Part shown: piece by piece, positions 32,310-45,564 of the stretch | Position numbering within the stretch: the stretch's first letter is position 1 | How the letters are laid out: every line of letters starts with the position of its first letter | Notes under the pieces: model-generated | Told to the model about the DNA's origin: nothing | The model's database searches: none | What the model saw: the letters and a program-made list of their open reading frames with translations, nothing else | Source: Datisca glomerata | Taxonomy: Eukaryota; Streptophyta; Magnoliopsida; Cucurbitales; Datiscaceae | DNA: 64,000 nt | Assembly (NCBI GenBank): GCA_003255025.1 | Contig: QANY01008140.1 | Coordinates: 186,001 to 250,000, forward strand | Reading direction: 5' to 3' | Made by a program: the position numbers and the translations under genes

Positions 32310-34076
32310 ATCTCCCATTTAGACTATATGTGAAACCTTATGATCATGTTTTACAAAAAATAACCGAACGCATTCAACTTTCACTGGCATTAGCATAATG
32401 TATCTATAACTAATTCAGTCCATCAATCATACCAACATAGGATCAAATCGGTATTCATTACATCAATCGTGACTCAACCCATCAATGGTCATTTATATCA
32501 ATGCAACTGAATGACATGAATTATGATGTGGATGTGTAGCATGAAAATTTCATGTAATGTGATCTTAACATGTCTATTTTCAACTGGTCCTCCATAAATC
32601 TTAGTGAGATCAAATCATACCTGAATCAGAGTGTGAATAAAATCAAAACACTTTATTTATGTAGAAAATAACTTTAAAATATTCATAATCCAAAATAACT
32701 GACAAATATGTCTATATCAAAAGAAGATCTAAAATAAAATACAAACTTCCACTAGAACTAAATTTGCTCAACTAATATGATACTCACGCGAGCAGTGTGC
32801 TCATGAAACACACTGGGAGGAAATCCCTTAGTAAGTAGATCCTCAATCATGAAGTTTGTCTGATGTGCTCTGTAGACAACTGTCCACTCTGAATCCTTTG
32901 CTTAACAACCAAGAACTTGATGTCTATGTACTTTGACTTTGTCGAGCTCCTGCCGTTATTAGAATAATGTACTGCTGATTTATTGTCACAAAATAATTTT
33001 AGTGGTCACTCAATATTGTCCACTATACGCAGCCCCCGTGATAAAATTGTGTAACCATATTTTGTGATTAGACACCTCATAACATGCTATGAACTATGTT
33101 GCCGTGGTAGATGATGCTATAAGGGAATGTTTAGCACTTTTCCAGGAGACAGCACCTCAAACAAGCAGAAAAATATAGTTCGACATAGATTTCATACTAT
33201 CTTGGGATCCAACCTCCGATCATGAGCATGTAATCTTTCGTCTTCTATAAGTACCATAAGACCCGTTTAGATGCTTTCCAATGGTCTATGTTTGAATTGC
33301 TTAAGTATCTTATTAGCATCCCAGTCACATATGCAATATCGGGACATGTACAAACCTGAGCATACATTAAACTCCTTACTACCGAGGCATAGGGAATCTT
33401 CTGCATTTCCTTATCCTCACAATCATTCTTAGGGCATTAATTGAGACCAAACTTGTCTCCCTTAGCTATAGGAGTATCACCTAGTTTACATTCTTGCATG
33501 CCATATATTTTAAGAACCTTTTCGGTATGGCTCTTTTGTGATAATCTAAGAATACCCTGATAACGATCTTGGTGTAGATCCTTAATACAAAAGAGGTTTC
33601 GCCAAGATATTTCATCTCAAAATTCTCAGCTAGAAATCTATTGGTGTCGTGCAATAAGCCTATGTCATTGCTGACAAGTAAGATGTCATCTACATATAAA
33701 ATCAAAAAAAAATATTTGCTCCTACAGAACTTATGGTATATACAATCATCGACAAAATTCATCTCAAAATTGAACGACATGATCACCTGATGAAATTTGA
33801 AATAACATTGTCAAAATGTATGCTTGAGTCCATAAATGGATTTCTTAAGTTTGCAAACTTTATTCTTTGGGTCTCTCAACACAAAGTTTTCTGGTTGCAC
33901 CATATAAATTGTCTCTTCAATGTCACCATTGAGAAATGTTGTCTTTACATCCATCTAATGCAACTCAAGATTGAAATGTGCCACTAATATCATTATAATC
34001 CTGAAAGAGTCTTTCGCAGAAACCAGAGAGAAAGTATATATATATAGTCGATACCTTCTTTTTGTGTAAATCCCTT
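32310..34076 (-). pseudogene. Copia reverse transcriptase (C-terminal half) and RNase H remnant
   Basis: Minus strand: SFNFEMNFVDDCIYHKF, then YFFLILYVDDILLVSNDIGL (the YVDD catalytic box), NFEMKYLGETSFVLRI, and further down LKLFCDNKSAVHYSNNGRSS and KYIDIKFLVVKQRIQ of RNase H. Stops and frameshifts interrupt it. Confidence 0.88.
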
Positions 34077-36086
34077 AGTTGGCCTTCGCGGTGCGTGCGT
34101 GGCGAAAGCGTGTGGTGCGAGGCCATGTAAAAAGCTTAATCTTTTAATAAAAATTGAATCTTTTAATAAAATAAAAATTGTGCAACGCCACAATAACAAA
34201 AAAAAACTTTTTATTGAAAACTATTTTCAATCATTCATGATCTATTATATATTTATATATTAAATCTATAACATACATGGTTAAGAATCATATACCTCTT
34301 GTAGTCTTAATCAAGCGTTCTCACAAGACCGATCGATTCTCCTTCCCACGAAATCGTTCTAACGATCAATAGATTCTAAGATCCACATCAAGATCTTTCA
34401 AGTCAATCCTTAACACACTAGAACGTGTGCGGGCACGTAGAATATTACAAGACACATTTTCTGTCTCTATATGTTCACAACACATGAGATCTAGAGATTT
34501 ACTGAGAATGATTTTTGTGAGATGATTCTTTAAAAGAACATGATGATTATTCTTTTAGAAATTTGATTAACTATTAATCATAGAGAAAACGTTCTCTAAG
34601 CAATTGTGTTCTCAACTCAATTCTCTGATTGATCAATTGATGATTTGCACACGTGGCACTACAGCACTCCATGGTGTTCTATCATTCCCAATCATGATCG
34701 ACATATGACAATTACTGCAAATTAAATATTTATTTTAATAAAAAAAATATATAGATAATAGTTCATTCAAAATTAATATATTTGATTATCCATATCAATT
34801 AAATTACCCGTTCTTTCAAAAACAACAGATTTAGTTAATCTAAATTATTATCTAATAATAATTTAATTATTTAATTTCACAAATTAGATATTTTATCTCA
34901 TTTATCGATAATTAAAAAAATAATTGATATTTATTTATATATATATAATTTTCAAAACTTATACATATATATATATATATATATATAATTTAATTAATTA
35001 ATTAATCACACATAATTATCTCATAATTATGTACTTACCCCATAATAAATTTTTTTGGCAAGTCAATCATTGTATCATGTCCTGAAATATCCACACCCTA
35101 GACTATGTAGTATAGAGGTGACTTGGGGACCATGTACCTATAATCCGAAGCTCCAATAAATCAATTATTAATTAAACTCTTTAATTAAATAATCTTATTT
35201 ATTAATTCCATTATAAATATGAAATTACACTATCAAAGATTATAGATTGTATTTATAGAGTATTCTCATGTAATCCACCGATATAATTAATTCATGTAGT
35301 TTTGTCCTCCAATTATTGGTTCATAAATTAGAGCTGGTTAAAATATCATTTTACCCTTTTAATTACTTCTTGATCGTTAAGTACCATTAATCCACTAGTA
35401 AATGACTAATTTATAATCTTATTATAAATTTGAGCTCAATAACCATTAAATTTCAGAATTAACAATTAAGGAAACTAATATACGATCTGTCAGCAAAGCA
35501 TGGATTCTAAATCTTGTAAAATCATGTTCCCAGCCATCCATATCACTAAATCTCTAAAATAAATGTCACCAGCCTATTTTACAAACATTAACGAGTGAAT
35601 CAAAAGATCCAGTAGATATATATATGAGTTCATGACTACTCAAAATTCAGACTGATCTATATATGATCATCGAATTTATGTGTATTAAATCTTTATTATA
35701 AACTGCACATTGATAAAGATATTAATTCACATCGCTCTAGTCATATATAATATCATTATATAAAGTACATTCACTAAGATATCTATCCACGTCAATGATT
35801 CAGATCTAGATCACACGCATTCATAATACTTAGTGAACCATACTATCAACCATTCATTAAAGATTTCATACTTTAATATATTTTTGACAATTTTATTCAT
35901 TATCTATGATCTTAATCCTCTCGTACTAATACAAGATCATAATCTCGTTAATGAATATGGAATTTTTAGATATTTATATAAATTATTCAACAATAATATA
36001 AAAGAACAATTATAAGAAAAATGTAATCCTCATTACATTTCATATCAAAATGTCGATACACATGTTTTGATGGATAATCCCCAACA
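34077..36086 (-). repeat. 3' LTR of the nested copia, complete (2.0 kb)
   Basis: On the minus strand it starts TGTTGGGGATTATCC at 36086 next to a polypurine tract (GGCAAGCGAGAGAT) and ends GGCCAACT, one change from the CCAACA expected. Contains (TA)n and TTAAT-rich tracts at 34960-35010. Confidence 0.88.
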
Positions 36087-38190
36087 ATCTCTCGCTTGCC
36101 CAACAATATCAAAATTGTCAATTCACATTCATGGAATTCTTCATAGAGAATCTCTCTAACGCCTTATAAATATAAGATGTCTGAGAAAGTGCCAAGAGAT
36201 TGTTCTTTCTATCTCTTAGGATTTGGATGCCTAGAATATAGCTCGCCTCTCCCAAATCTTTCATTTGAAATTTCTAAGTTAACCACTTCTTTACCTTTGA
36301 CCAAGTTTCTACATTATTCCCAATGAGTAAAATATCATCAACATAAAAAACTAAGAAAATCATTATCTTATCGTTGATGTATTTATAAACACAGGCTTCC
36401 TCAACATTTTGCTCCAAGCTATAAGACTTTATAACCTCATCAAATGTAAGATTTCAAGATCTAAATGTTTGCTTTAATCCATAAATGGATTAAGCAACTT
36501 GCACACTTTCAGATCTAACCCTTTTGGCTACGTCGTATAGATGTTTTCTTCAAGAGAGTCATTTAAAAAAGTTGTATTGACGTCAATTTGCCATATCTCA
36601 TAGTCAAAACTAGCAACTATGGACAAAATGATGCGAATGAATTTGAGCATGGCCATAGGGTATAATGTATCTTCATAATCGACTCCCTCCCTTTGTGTAT
36701 AGCTTTTGGATACTAACCATGCCTTGGAAATCTCTACTTTCTCATCTGCACCTTTTTTCTTCTTAAATATCCATTTACATCCAATGGGCCTGACATCTTT
36801 AGGTGGATCTACAAGTTCATAGATGGAATTGGAATACATAGATTCCATTCCTGGTTCATAACATCTTGTCATTTCTCTCTTTTAGGATCATCCATTGCTT
36901 CTTCATAAGATAATAGATCGTCCTTATTAGTGTCTGGCACTAGGACATATGCTTCTAGTTTGTAGTGAACTGGTTATCTCAGAACCCTCTCCCCACTACA
37001 ACGTTGCACCGAGGTTTCCTTTGGAAGAACTGTGATATCTCTGGTTTGTCCAAAAATTGAAGGGGATATGATCTCATCAGATGCTAATTCCTCGATAACT
37101 ACTTTGCTATGAGGTTTGTACTTTTTCATACAGTCATGCTCAATGAAGGTTATATTTGTCGACACAAACACTTTTTTATCGTTATGACTATAAAAATACC
37201 CACATCTAGTGTCTGGAGCATAGCCAACGAATATGCATACTTTAGACATTGAGTCTAACTTTTTAGTCTTGGATCTAAGAATGTGAGTTGGACACCTCCA
37301 TATACAGAAATGATGCAAACTGGGTTTAGAGTCATTCCATTACTCTAAATGTGTTTTGCTTACAGACTTAGAAGGCATTCCATTCAAAATGTAAGTTGCT
37401 GTGTGTAGTGCATATCCTCAAAATATCAGTGATAATGATGACTAGTTTAACAATGACCTAACAGTATCCAATAAAGTTCAGTTTCTCCTCTCTGCAACAC
37501 CATTTTGTTGTGATATTACAGGTGTGTGAGTTGGGATAGGATTCGACACTCCAGCAAATTATCTTTGAATTCTAAATTCAAGTATTCATCGCATTGATCA
37601 AATCGAAGCATTTTCAATGATTTACCTAATTTTTTTTCAGCTTTGAAGTTTTTAAACTTTCCAAATGTTTCAGGATTTCTTTGCATTAGGTACGTATATC
37701 CACATCTTGAGTAATCGTCAATAAAAAGGATGAAATACTCATACCAACATCTAACTTGTACATTGATCGGTCCACAGACATCGCTATGTACTAGTTCAAG
37801 TGGTTCCTTGACTCTTTGACCCTTTTCCTGCTAAATGTCTCTTGGCCATTTTACCATCTAGATAGGATTCACAAATAGGAAGAATTCCAAATTTTAGTTC
37901 TCTTAAAGCACTGTGCTTTGCTAACCTGTTTAACCTATCTAGATTAATGTCTAACCAAAGATGCCAAAGATAGGTATTATGATCATCATGAGAAACTCAA
38001 TGTCGTTTCTTACTTTTAAGTTTTGCTACTTTAAATAATTCAAAATTATTTAATACGCGTTCAGTCGGTTTAAGGGTATACAGTTCGCTTATAACTTTTG
38101 CATGACAAATATCAAATCAATTCTTAGAAATAATAAACTCTTTATTAATAAAAGAAACTTCAAATAACTACTCTTGTAAAAATGAAAAGA
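36087..38190 (-). pseudogene. Copia integrase and reverse transcriptase remnant
   Basis: From high to low coordinate on the minus strand: TYLWHLWLDINLDRLNRLAK (GAG-pre-integrase), broken integrase core, WRCPTHILRSKTKKLDSMS and CIFVGYAPDTRCGYFYS, then RT words YELVDPPKDVRPIGCKWIFK, KSYTQREGVDYEDTLYPMA and DYEIWQIDVNTTFLN. Several stops and frameshifts. Confidence 0.88.
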
Positions 38191-38199
38191 GAAATCAAA

Positions 38200-39277
38200 T
38201 TTCTCAAAAATCGTAATTATGTACTTGTCCAAGAATATAATATCATTTACAAGTCAGTCATTTTCTCATGTTCTGAAATATTCACACCCTTAACTGTGTA
38301 GTATAGAGGTGACTTGGAGATCATTGACCTATAATCCAAACTCCAATAAATCAGATTATTAATTAAATAATCTTATTTATTAGTTCCGTTATTACTCCCA
38401 CTATAAATATGAAATTGCACTCTTAGAGATTATAGATTGTATTTACAGAGTATTCTCATATAGTCCACTAATATAATCAATCCCTGTAGTTTTGTCCTCC
38501 AACTATTGGTTCGTAAATTAGAGTCGGTCAAAATTATCATTTTACTCTTCTAATTACATTTTGATCCTTAAGTACCATTAATCCACTAGTAAATGATTAA
38601 TTTATATTACTATAAATTTGAGCTCAATAACCATTCAGTTCTAAAATTAACACTTAAGAGAAGCAATATACGATCTGTTAAAAAAACTTATATTTCAAAT
38701 CTTGTAAGATCATGTTCCCAGCCATCCATATCACTGAATCTCTAAAATAAAAGTCACTAGTCTGTTTTAGAAATAAATCTTAACGAGTGAATCAAAAGAT
38801 CCATTAGACATGTATAGGAGTTCATGACTACTTAGGATTTCAGCTGATCTACATATGATCATCGAATTGATGTGTATTAAATCTTTATTATAAACGGTAC
38901 GTTGATAAAGATATTAATCACATCAGTCCAGTCCTATATAATCTGTTTATATAAAGTACATTCACTAAGATGTCTATCCACACAACGATCCAGATCTAAA
39001 TCACACGCATTCATAATGCTTAGTGAACCGTACTAGCAACCATTCATTAAAGATTCCACACTTTAATATGTTGCTGACAATTTTATTCATTATCTATGAT
39101 CTTAATTCTCTCATACTAATATAAGATTATAGTCTCATTAATGAATATGGAATTTTTAGATATTTATATAACTTATTCAACAATAATATAAAAGAACAAT
39201 TATAATAAAAATGGAATACTCATTAAATTTTATATCAAAATGTCAATGCACATGCTTTGAGGGCGTAACCTCCAACA
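38200..39277 (-). repeat. 5' LTR of the nested copia, truncated
   Basis: Aligned with 35030-36086 and starting TGTTGGAGGTTACGCCCTC on the minus strand at 39277. It stops near 38200, about mid-LTR, where integrase sequence begins directly. Confidence 0.88.
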
Positions 39278-39282
39278 CTCTT

Positions 39283-40530
39283 TGTCACAAGACGAGCCTT
39301 GTATCTTATCGCATTACCTTTCGTATCCCTCTTGATCTCAAAAATTCATTTGCCATCAATGGTTTTGTACCTTCTGGTCTCGAGACAAGATCTCAAACGT
39401 CATTGTCCTTCATGGACTTAATCTCCTCATTCATGGCATCGATCCACTTTTGAGAGTTAGAATTTTTCATGGCTTGGCGGAAGTTAATCAGGTCATTTCC
39501 CATCACACCAATGTCAACCTCATGCTCTTAATGAAATACAATGTATAATCATTTGGCACTGCACTTCTCCTTTTTCTAGTGGATATTCTTAATGACATAT
39601 GTTCTTGAAGTGCTAGAGTTTGTTCTTCCGGAACAATCTCTTAAATTGGAGGTTATCTGATATTGTATTGATGTGTTATGTCAGGAGCAATGTCAGGATT
39701 GCAGTCTTGATCAATGCTAATAACACATGTGAGAATATCAACATATGCCTCTTGTAAAACAAAATCTCTAACCGTATCTCCCCCCGCAAACTAGGTATCC
39801 TCAAAGAACCGGGCATTTTCCGTCTAAAAATTTGACCTAGTTGTGGGATCATGAAACTTGTACCCCCTAGATCTTTTAGTCTAACAAAATAGCAACTCAC
39901 CATTCGTAGGTCCAATTTTTTTTTCATTAGGCCTATAAGGCCTTGCCTCAACTGGACATCCTCAAACATGCAAATGCTTTAGACTAGGTTTTTGGCTGGT
40001 CCAAAACTCATATGGGGTTTTGACAGTCGTTTTAGTTAGAACTCAATTAAGGATATATGTTGCAGCCTTAAGTGCTTCACCCCAAAGTGATTTTGGTAAG
40101 GTAGAATGACTAATCATACTCCTGACAATGTCCTTAAGCATTCATGTTTCGTCTTTCAGTAACATCAGTCATAGTGAGAGAACCCGACATAGTGTACTGT
40201 GGGACAATACCACATTCCTCTAGGAATTTAGCAAACGGTCATGGACGTTGTTCGCCTAAACCGTCATATCTGCCATAGTACTCACCACCAAGGTCAGATA
40301 TGATGTTTTTAATCCTTTTTTTAGTTAATTCTCAACTTCAGCCTTAAAATTTTTAAACACGTCCAATGACTGTTACTTTTCATGTATTGTTGACCATATC
40401 CATGAATGTTATAAAGTATTGTTGACCATTCAAAGCAACCGAAAGGAATGGCCGACAAATATCCATATGAATAAGTTTTAAGACGTCCTGGGTCTTATTG
40501 GCTTCAAATCTCCTTTTATCAAAATGTCAT
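39283..40530 (-). pseudogene. Copia RT start and integrase of the older element
   Basis: Minus strand: integrase words IHMDICRPFLSVALNGQQYF and GGEYYGRYDGLGEQRPWPF, then KKLDLRMVSCYFV, and RT start KSMKDNDVWDLVSRPEGTKP ending in RYKARLVTK at the insertion point. Broken by stops. Confidence 0.85.
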
Positions 40531-40739
40531 TTCAGAAATTCTCCGATAAAAGTCTAGGTGAAAAATTATTTCTAACCATATCTTCTCATTTAATATCGTA
40601 TATGCATAATCGCACGTTGTTTGATTTTAAATTATTTAATTCGATTAAATAAGTTAATTAAATTTTTTTTATATTCCGCCCACGAACTGTTTGTGGTTCA
40701 AACTTATTTTTTAGTTAATTTTAAAACCTACCGATCCCA
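40531..40739 (+). repeat. 5' LTR remnant, last ~210 bp only
   Basis: TTCAGAAATTCTCCGATA through AAAACCTACCGATCCCA, matching 47988-48200 of the 3' LTR. Confidence 0.88.
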
Positions 40740-40744
40740 GTAAT

Positions 40745-40757
40745 TGATATCAGAGCC
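40745..40757 (+). other. Primer-binding site (initiator Met tRNA)
   Basis: TGATATCAGAGCC, one change from the canonical TGGTATCAGAGCC of plant copia elements, placed a few bases inside the 5' LTR. Confidence 0.85.
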
Positions 40758-42714
40758 ATACGTTCTTGATTATGCATATAGATATTTGAAAAGAACGTAT
40801 CGTGAATTTTGTGGATATTGGCATATGATTTTGTATGGCAGATTCATAAATATTTGGAATGTGTTATGTGATTGGATCCCTAACTATTTGCTCTAGGCAT
40901 TTTTTATTATTTCAATTTAGAATTGATGTATGTCGGATTTGAGGCATAAGATTTTATGTAATTTATTTTGTTACAAAAATTATAATTTTATAAATTTGAT
41001 GTAAAATCATCGTCACTTCAAAACCGTCACCAGAAATCGCTCAAAACCGCTCGACTGTCGCCGGAGGACTGTTCACGCCGGAGTATTGTTCATGCTAGGA
41101 TCAATGTTCATGCGCAGAATCACTGTTCACGCCAGAGTTAATGTTTTTTTGCAGCCGATGATACTATTCCAGCGCCGTCACCGCCGCTGTTCGTTGTCTT
41201 GCCCTGCATGGTGATTAGGATTTGTGAAACCCTAGGCATGCAACAACAATTAGGGTTTAGAAAATCCTGTGATGTTTCGCGATAATTCTTACCAATTTTT
41301 TTTATCTTTAAAAATTTTAAATTTTGAATTTTAAATTTTAAATGAATAAAAGATCATTAAAATTTAAAGATAATTATCTATTTTATCTTTATATCTTTTG
41401 AATTAAAAAATAATTATATATTTTATCTTTGTATCTTTTGAATTAAAAAATAATTATCTATTTTATCTTTTTATCTTTTTATATTTTAAATTTTGAATTC
41501 AAAAGATAATTATTAATGTTATCTTTTTATTTTATTAAAAAAGGAAAAATGGGATAATTAATGAGATTATTTAATTAGAAAAATATTTTTCCTTAATTAA
41601 AGGGTTTTAATCAAATTTTAAATTTTAAATTTTTGAAATTTGAAATTGGAATTTAAATTTTGAAATTTGAAATTTAAATTTTAAAATGGGAATGGACTTT
41701 TGTAAAGAGTTACAAAGTGGTGGGAGAGCATGGAGAAGAATGAAAAAATTATAGACGCCATGAAAATTAGTTTATAAATTAACTTGTGATTTATTTAGTA
41801 TTCTTTTTGGGTTATAATTAGAAATAATCTAATGGGGAGGTTAATTATAAATGTATGATTTAATTTTAATCGTGCATCATCATATAACATGTCACATAGA
41901 ACTAGGGATATGTCAATATCAAATTATCATGTAGCATGTACATGCATCATTATAGATTCATTTATAATGGTTATAATTTAATGACAATGTGAAATTTATA
42001 GTGGTTATGATTTTAAATTGGGATTTAAAATCAAATAAATGATTTATAAATTTCATCACTTTTTCAAATTAATAAAAGTTATGTTTTGAAAAACAACCAA
42101 AAATCAATTTTTTTCAAAAACTAAGTGGGAGGGTTGTTTACATTGAAACGTTCCCAATGTCTCTAACGTGAACTTGATCGTGCCATGAAAAATGGTTTAA
42201 AACTGCCCATAGTGGTTTTCTCTTCAATGAGAGAAACTTTGGAGTCGTGTCGCTTTAAGTCATCAAGTTGCTTGAGAAGCTAAGACTTCTAAAGGAAGTG
42301 GTGGGGCAGGACCGTTCTATAGATGGTTTGTTAGTCCATAGCAACTTTTAAAAGTCGATGCGCTGGTTAAACACTTAGACCGAAGCACATTAGAATCCCC
42401 ACTTAGGAGCTAGTCAATGGGCCAAGGTGATCAAAACCATTGGTAATTGGTTAAGCTGGATGTTGAGACATTTGAGTGTTAACCAAACGGAAAGAGTCTC
42501 GATGCGATAAGAGATAGTTATGACTTCATCCCTCGATGAGACAAGCTAACATTTTTCATCGTAACATCGTGGATGAAATATTTTTAATGGATTTCTAAAT
42601 ACTTAAGTAGTTTCATCATGCATCCTACTTTCCTAAATGATTGAGAATTTATTTACACCGCTTTTTTATTCTTTTCGATAATCATGTCAATATCCTTATT
42701 CTCAACTATCTTAA
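40758..42714 (+). other. Long noncoding leader of the plus-strand copia element
   Basis: About 1.95 kb without a coding frame. It holds repeated GTTCACGCCGGAGT-like words (41050-41145) and an AT-rich tandem array of a ~55-bp unit around AATTATCTATTTTATCTTT (about 41355-41530). Confidence 0.7.
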
Positions 42715-43370
42715 ATGCGAACAATATTAACTGGTGATAATTACGATGATTGGAATCACAATCTTGATATCGTACTGACGATTGAAAAGCACAAGTTTGC
42801 ACTCACCACCTATTGTTCCTTTGAGCCTTTTAGTGAATCGACTCAAGAGGAAAATGATGCTTATGCTTCTTGGCTACGTTCTGATGAGATAGCCAGATAT
42901 GACATCTTGGCTTCTGTTAGCATTGTGTTGCAATAACAACATCATAATTTGGAAACCACCACTGATATGATGTTGAACATCACCGAAATGTTCAGAGATT
43001 AGGGTCGTTAAACTAAACAGACAGTTGTTCAAAACCTTATGAATTGTATGATAAAATCTGTAACTCTTGTCAGAGAATATATAATGTTGATCATTAGTTA
43101 TCTGAATGAGATGTAAATCATAAGTGATAAGGTTGATGGGGAGACTAGGTGGATATGACCCTAGAGATTCTGTGTGATACCTTTGAAAACTTCAAACTTA
43201 ATTATTTGATGAATAAGTCGAGGTACTCTCTTCCTGAGATTATGAAGGAGTTGCAAGCCGTTGAGACTTTATTTCCAAAGGGCAAGAGGAAGACTAGAAA
43301 GGTTAACTTTATTGAAAGTAAGCCTTCCACCTCTGGCGCCAAAAGGAAACACGAGAGGAGGTATGGATAA
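42715..43370 (+). pseudogene. Copia gag remnant
   Basis: ILTGDNYDDWNHNLDIVLTI and SWLRSDEIARYDILASVSIV, then, after stops, MTLEILCDTFENFKLNYLMN and KGKRKTRKVNFIESKPSTSG. The CCHC knuckle expected next is missing. Confidence 0.85.
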
Positions 43371-43582
43371 GGCTAAGAAGCAGATTTCAAAAGTTACAAA
43401 TAGTAAGGGCACTCCAAGGTGCACATGATCTTAAATTCAAGGATAAAGATATTGGTATTTTTAGAAATGAATGCCTAATTACTGTTGCACGCATGTTAAA
43501 TAAACTGTTTCACGTAATACCAATAGTTTCAATGATATGTCACACTGAAGTGAATAATGATTCATAAAGGGATAGTAAAAGT

Positions 43583-44400
43583 TTGAAATATGACTCAGCT
43601 GATCTAACCTATTTATGGCACTTACGCCTTGGGAATATTAGCCTGGATAGGATTAAAAGACTTGTGAACGATGATCCTTTACAAACTTTAAGTGTGGGAC
43701 CATTACCCACATGCGAATCATATATTGAAGGCAAAATGACCAAGATACATATTTCACCAAAAGGTGAAAGAGTCACTCAATGCCTTGAACTCATACATAG
43801 TGATCTATGTGAGCCATTGAATATCCATGAAAGAAGAGGTTATGAATACTTCGTAACTTTCACTGATGACTACTCACGTTTTGGTCATGTTTATCTAATG
43901 CGTCAAAAGTCTGAAACCTTTGAAAACTTCAAAGAGTATAAGGCCTTGGTTGAAAAGTAATTAGAAAAATAAATCAAAACACTTCGATCTGATCATGGTG
44001 GAGAGCACTTGCTAGGAGAATTTGAATATTTTCTTAAGGAAGAAGATATTTTTTCTCAGCTTACAGCACCTGGTTCGCCACAGTAAAATGGTGTGTTAGA
44101 GAGAAGGAAACAAAGTCTGATGGATATGGTTAGATCCATGATGAGTTAATCATCCCAACCAGATTCCTTCTGGGGATATGCCTTGGAAACAATGGCATAT
44201 ATTTTAAACCAAGTTCCGTCGAAAACGGTGTCTGGTACACCATATGAAAGATGGTGTGGACGAAAGTCATCTATTAACCATTTCAAAATATGGGGGTGCC
44301 CAACACATGTTCTAAAATCGAAGACAGGAAAGTTGGCCAGTCATTCAGAATTATGCATGTTTCATAGGATATCCTAAAGGAACGAAGGGGTACATCTTCT
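43583..44400 (+). pseudogene. Copia integrase remnant
   Basis: YLWHLRLGNISLDRIKRLVN (GAG-pre-integrase), then LIHSDLCEPLNIHERRGYEY and FVTFTDDYSRFGHVYLM with core acidic residues. After a stop come LRSDHGGEHL, TAPGSPQ and [19 protein letters not shown], and [15 protein letters not shown]. Stops occur inside the core. Confidence 0.88.
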
Positions 44401-44606
44401 ACAGTACGACTGACTAGAAAACATTCGTTAGCACGAATGCTCATTTTCTTAAAGAAGATTTCATTAAAAGTGTACAGCTGATAAACACAGTTGTGCTAGA
44501 GAAATTATTGAGTGGGAGGACATCGACTACCCAATCAGAAATTATTTCAGATTCAATAATAGAAGAATCATGATAGGAACCAGAGCCTCGACATAGTGGG
44601 AAGGCT

Positions 44607-45540
44607 GTGAGACAACCTGAGAGGTATATGTCCTATGGAGAAGCTTTGACAGGTGTCTCAGATAAGGACCTTGATGAATATGTCTTCTACTCAGAGGCCA
44701 TGACTGGTCTTGAAGTAAACTTATTACAAAAAGACATGAACATTGAGATACATTCGATGTACTCGAATGGAGTCTGCAAGCTTATAGATCCTCCTCAAGG
44801 GATAAAACCCATATGATGTAAATGGATCTATAAGAAGAAAAGAGGTACGTATGAGAATGTAAAGACATTCAAAGCTAGGCTAGTAGCCAAGGTTTACTCC
44901 CAAGAGGAAGGAATAGACTATGAGGACACATTCTCGCCGGTCGTCATACTTAAATCCATCCGAATTATTTTATCCATTGTTGTTGCCATTGATTATAAAA
45001 TCTGGCAAATGGACGTCAAGACTGTTTTTCTGAATGAAAATCTTGATGAGGGTATTTATATGGCTCAACCAGACGGGTTCATGGAGAAAGGCTAAAAGGG
45101 AAAAGTTTGCGCGTACTGCAGAATTCCATTTATGGACTTAAGCAAGCTTCACGGTCGTGGAATATTAGATTCAACGAAACTGTTAAGAATTATGGTTGTG
45201 AACAGTTAGCGGACGGATGAGCCCTGAGTGTATAAGCTAATACACGAAGAGAAAGTGGTTTTTCTAGTCTTGTACGTAGATAATATTATACTCATTGAAA
45301 ATGATGTAGGAAAATTATCCGATGTCAAGATTTAGCTTGCAAAGCAATTTGATATGAAAGATCTTGAAAAAGCTGCATTTGTCATGGGTATTCAGATCTT
45401 TTGAGATAGGAAGAACAAACAATTGGACTATCTCAAGCATCTTATATTGATAAGGTGTTGGATCACTTCAGTATGCAAAACTCCAAGAAAAGATTTCTTC
45501 CTTTTAGACATGGAGCCAACCTCTCCAAGGAGCAGTCTCC
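44607..45540 (+). pseudogene. Copia reverse transcriptase remnant
   Basis: NGVCKLIDPPQGIKPI, then with stops KARLVAKVYSQEEGIDYEDT, IWQMDVKTVFLNENLDEGIY, a degraded catalytic box (LYVDNIILIENDVG near 45269, where YVDD has become YVDN) and AKQFDMKDLEKAAFVMGI. Confidence 0.87.
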
Positions 45541-45564
45541 CAAAATTCTCAAGAAGAGGAAAAC

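Larger units (their letters stand above)
34077..39277 (-). mobile_element. Ty1/copia retrotransposon nested in the older one, minus strand
   Basis: A complete LTR (34077-36086), internal integrase and RT remnants (36087-38190) and a truncated second LTR (38200-39277). The flanking target duplication is CCCTT (34072-34076) versus CTCTT (39278-39282), one mismatch. A deletion removed the 3' half of the right LTR together with PBS, gag and protease. The same LTR family occurs at 60593-62177 and 63780-64000. Confidence 0.9.
31855..40530 (-). mobile_element. Ty1/copia retrotransposon (older, host of a nested insertion), minus strand
   Basis: The 3' LTR (31855-32309), PPT and the 3' half of pol (32310-34076) continue, beyond the inserted element 34077-39277, into the 5' part of RT and integrase (39283-40530). 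The frame rejoins exactly: RYKARLVTK at 39283-39310 is followed by GFTQKEGIDY at about 34040-34075, the standard copia RT sequence. The 5' LTR, gag and protease are missing beyond 40530, where another element begins. Many stops; not functional. Confidence 0.9.
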
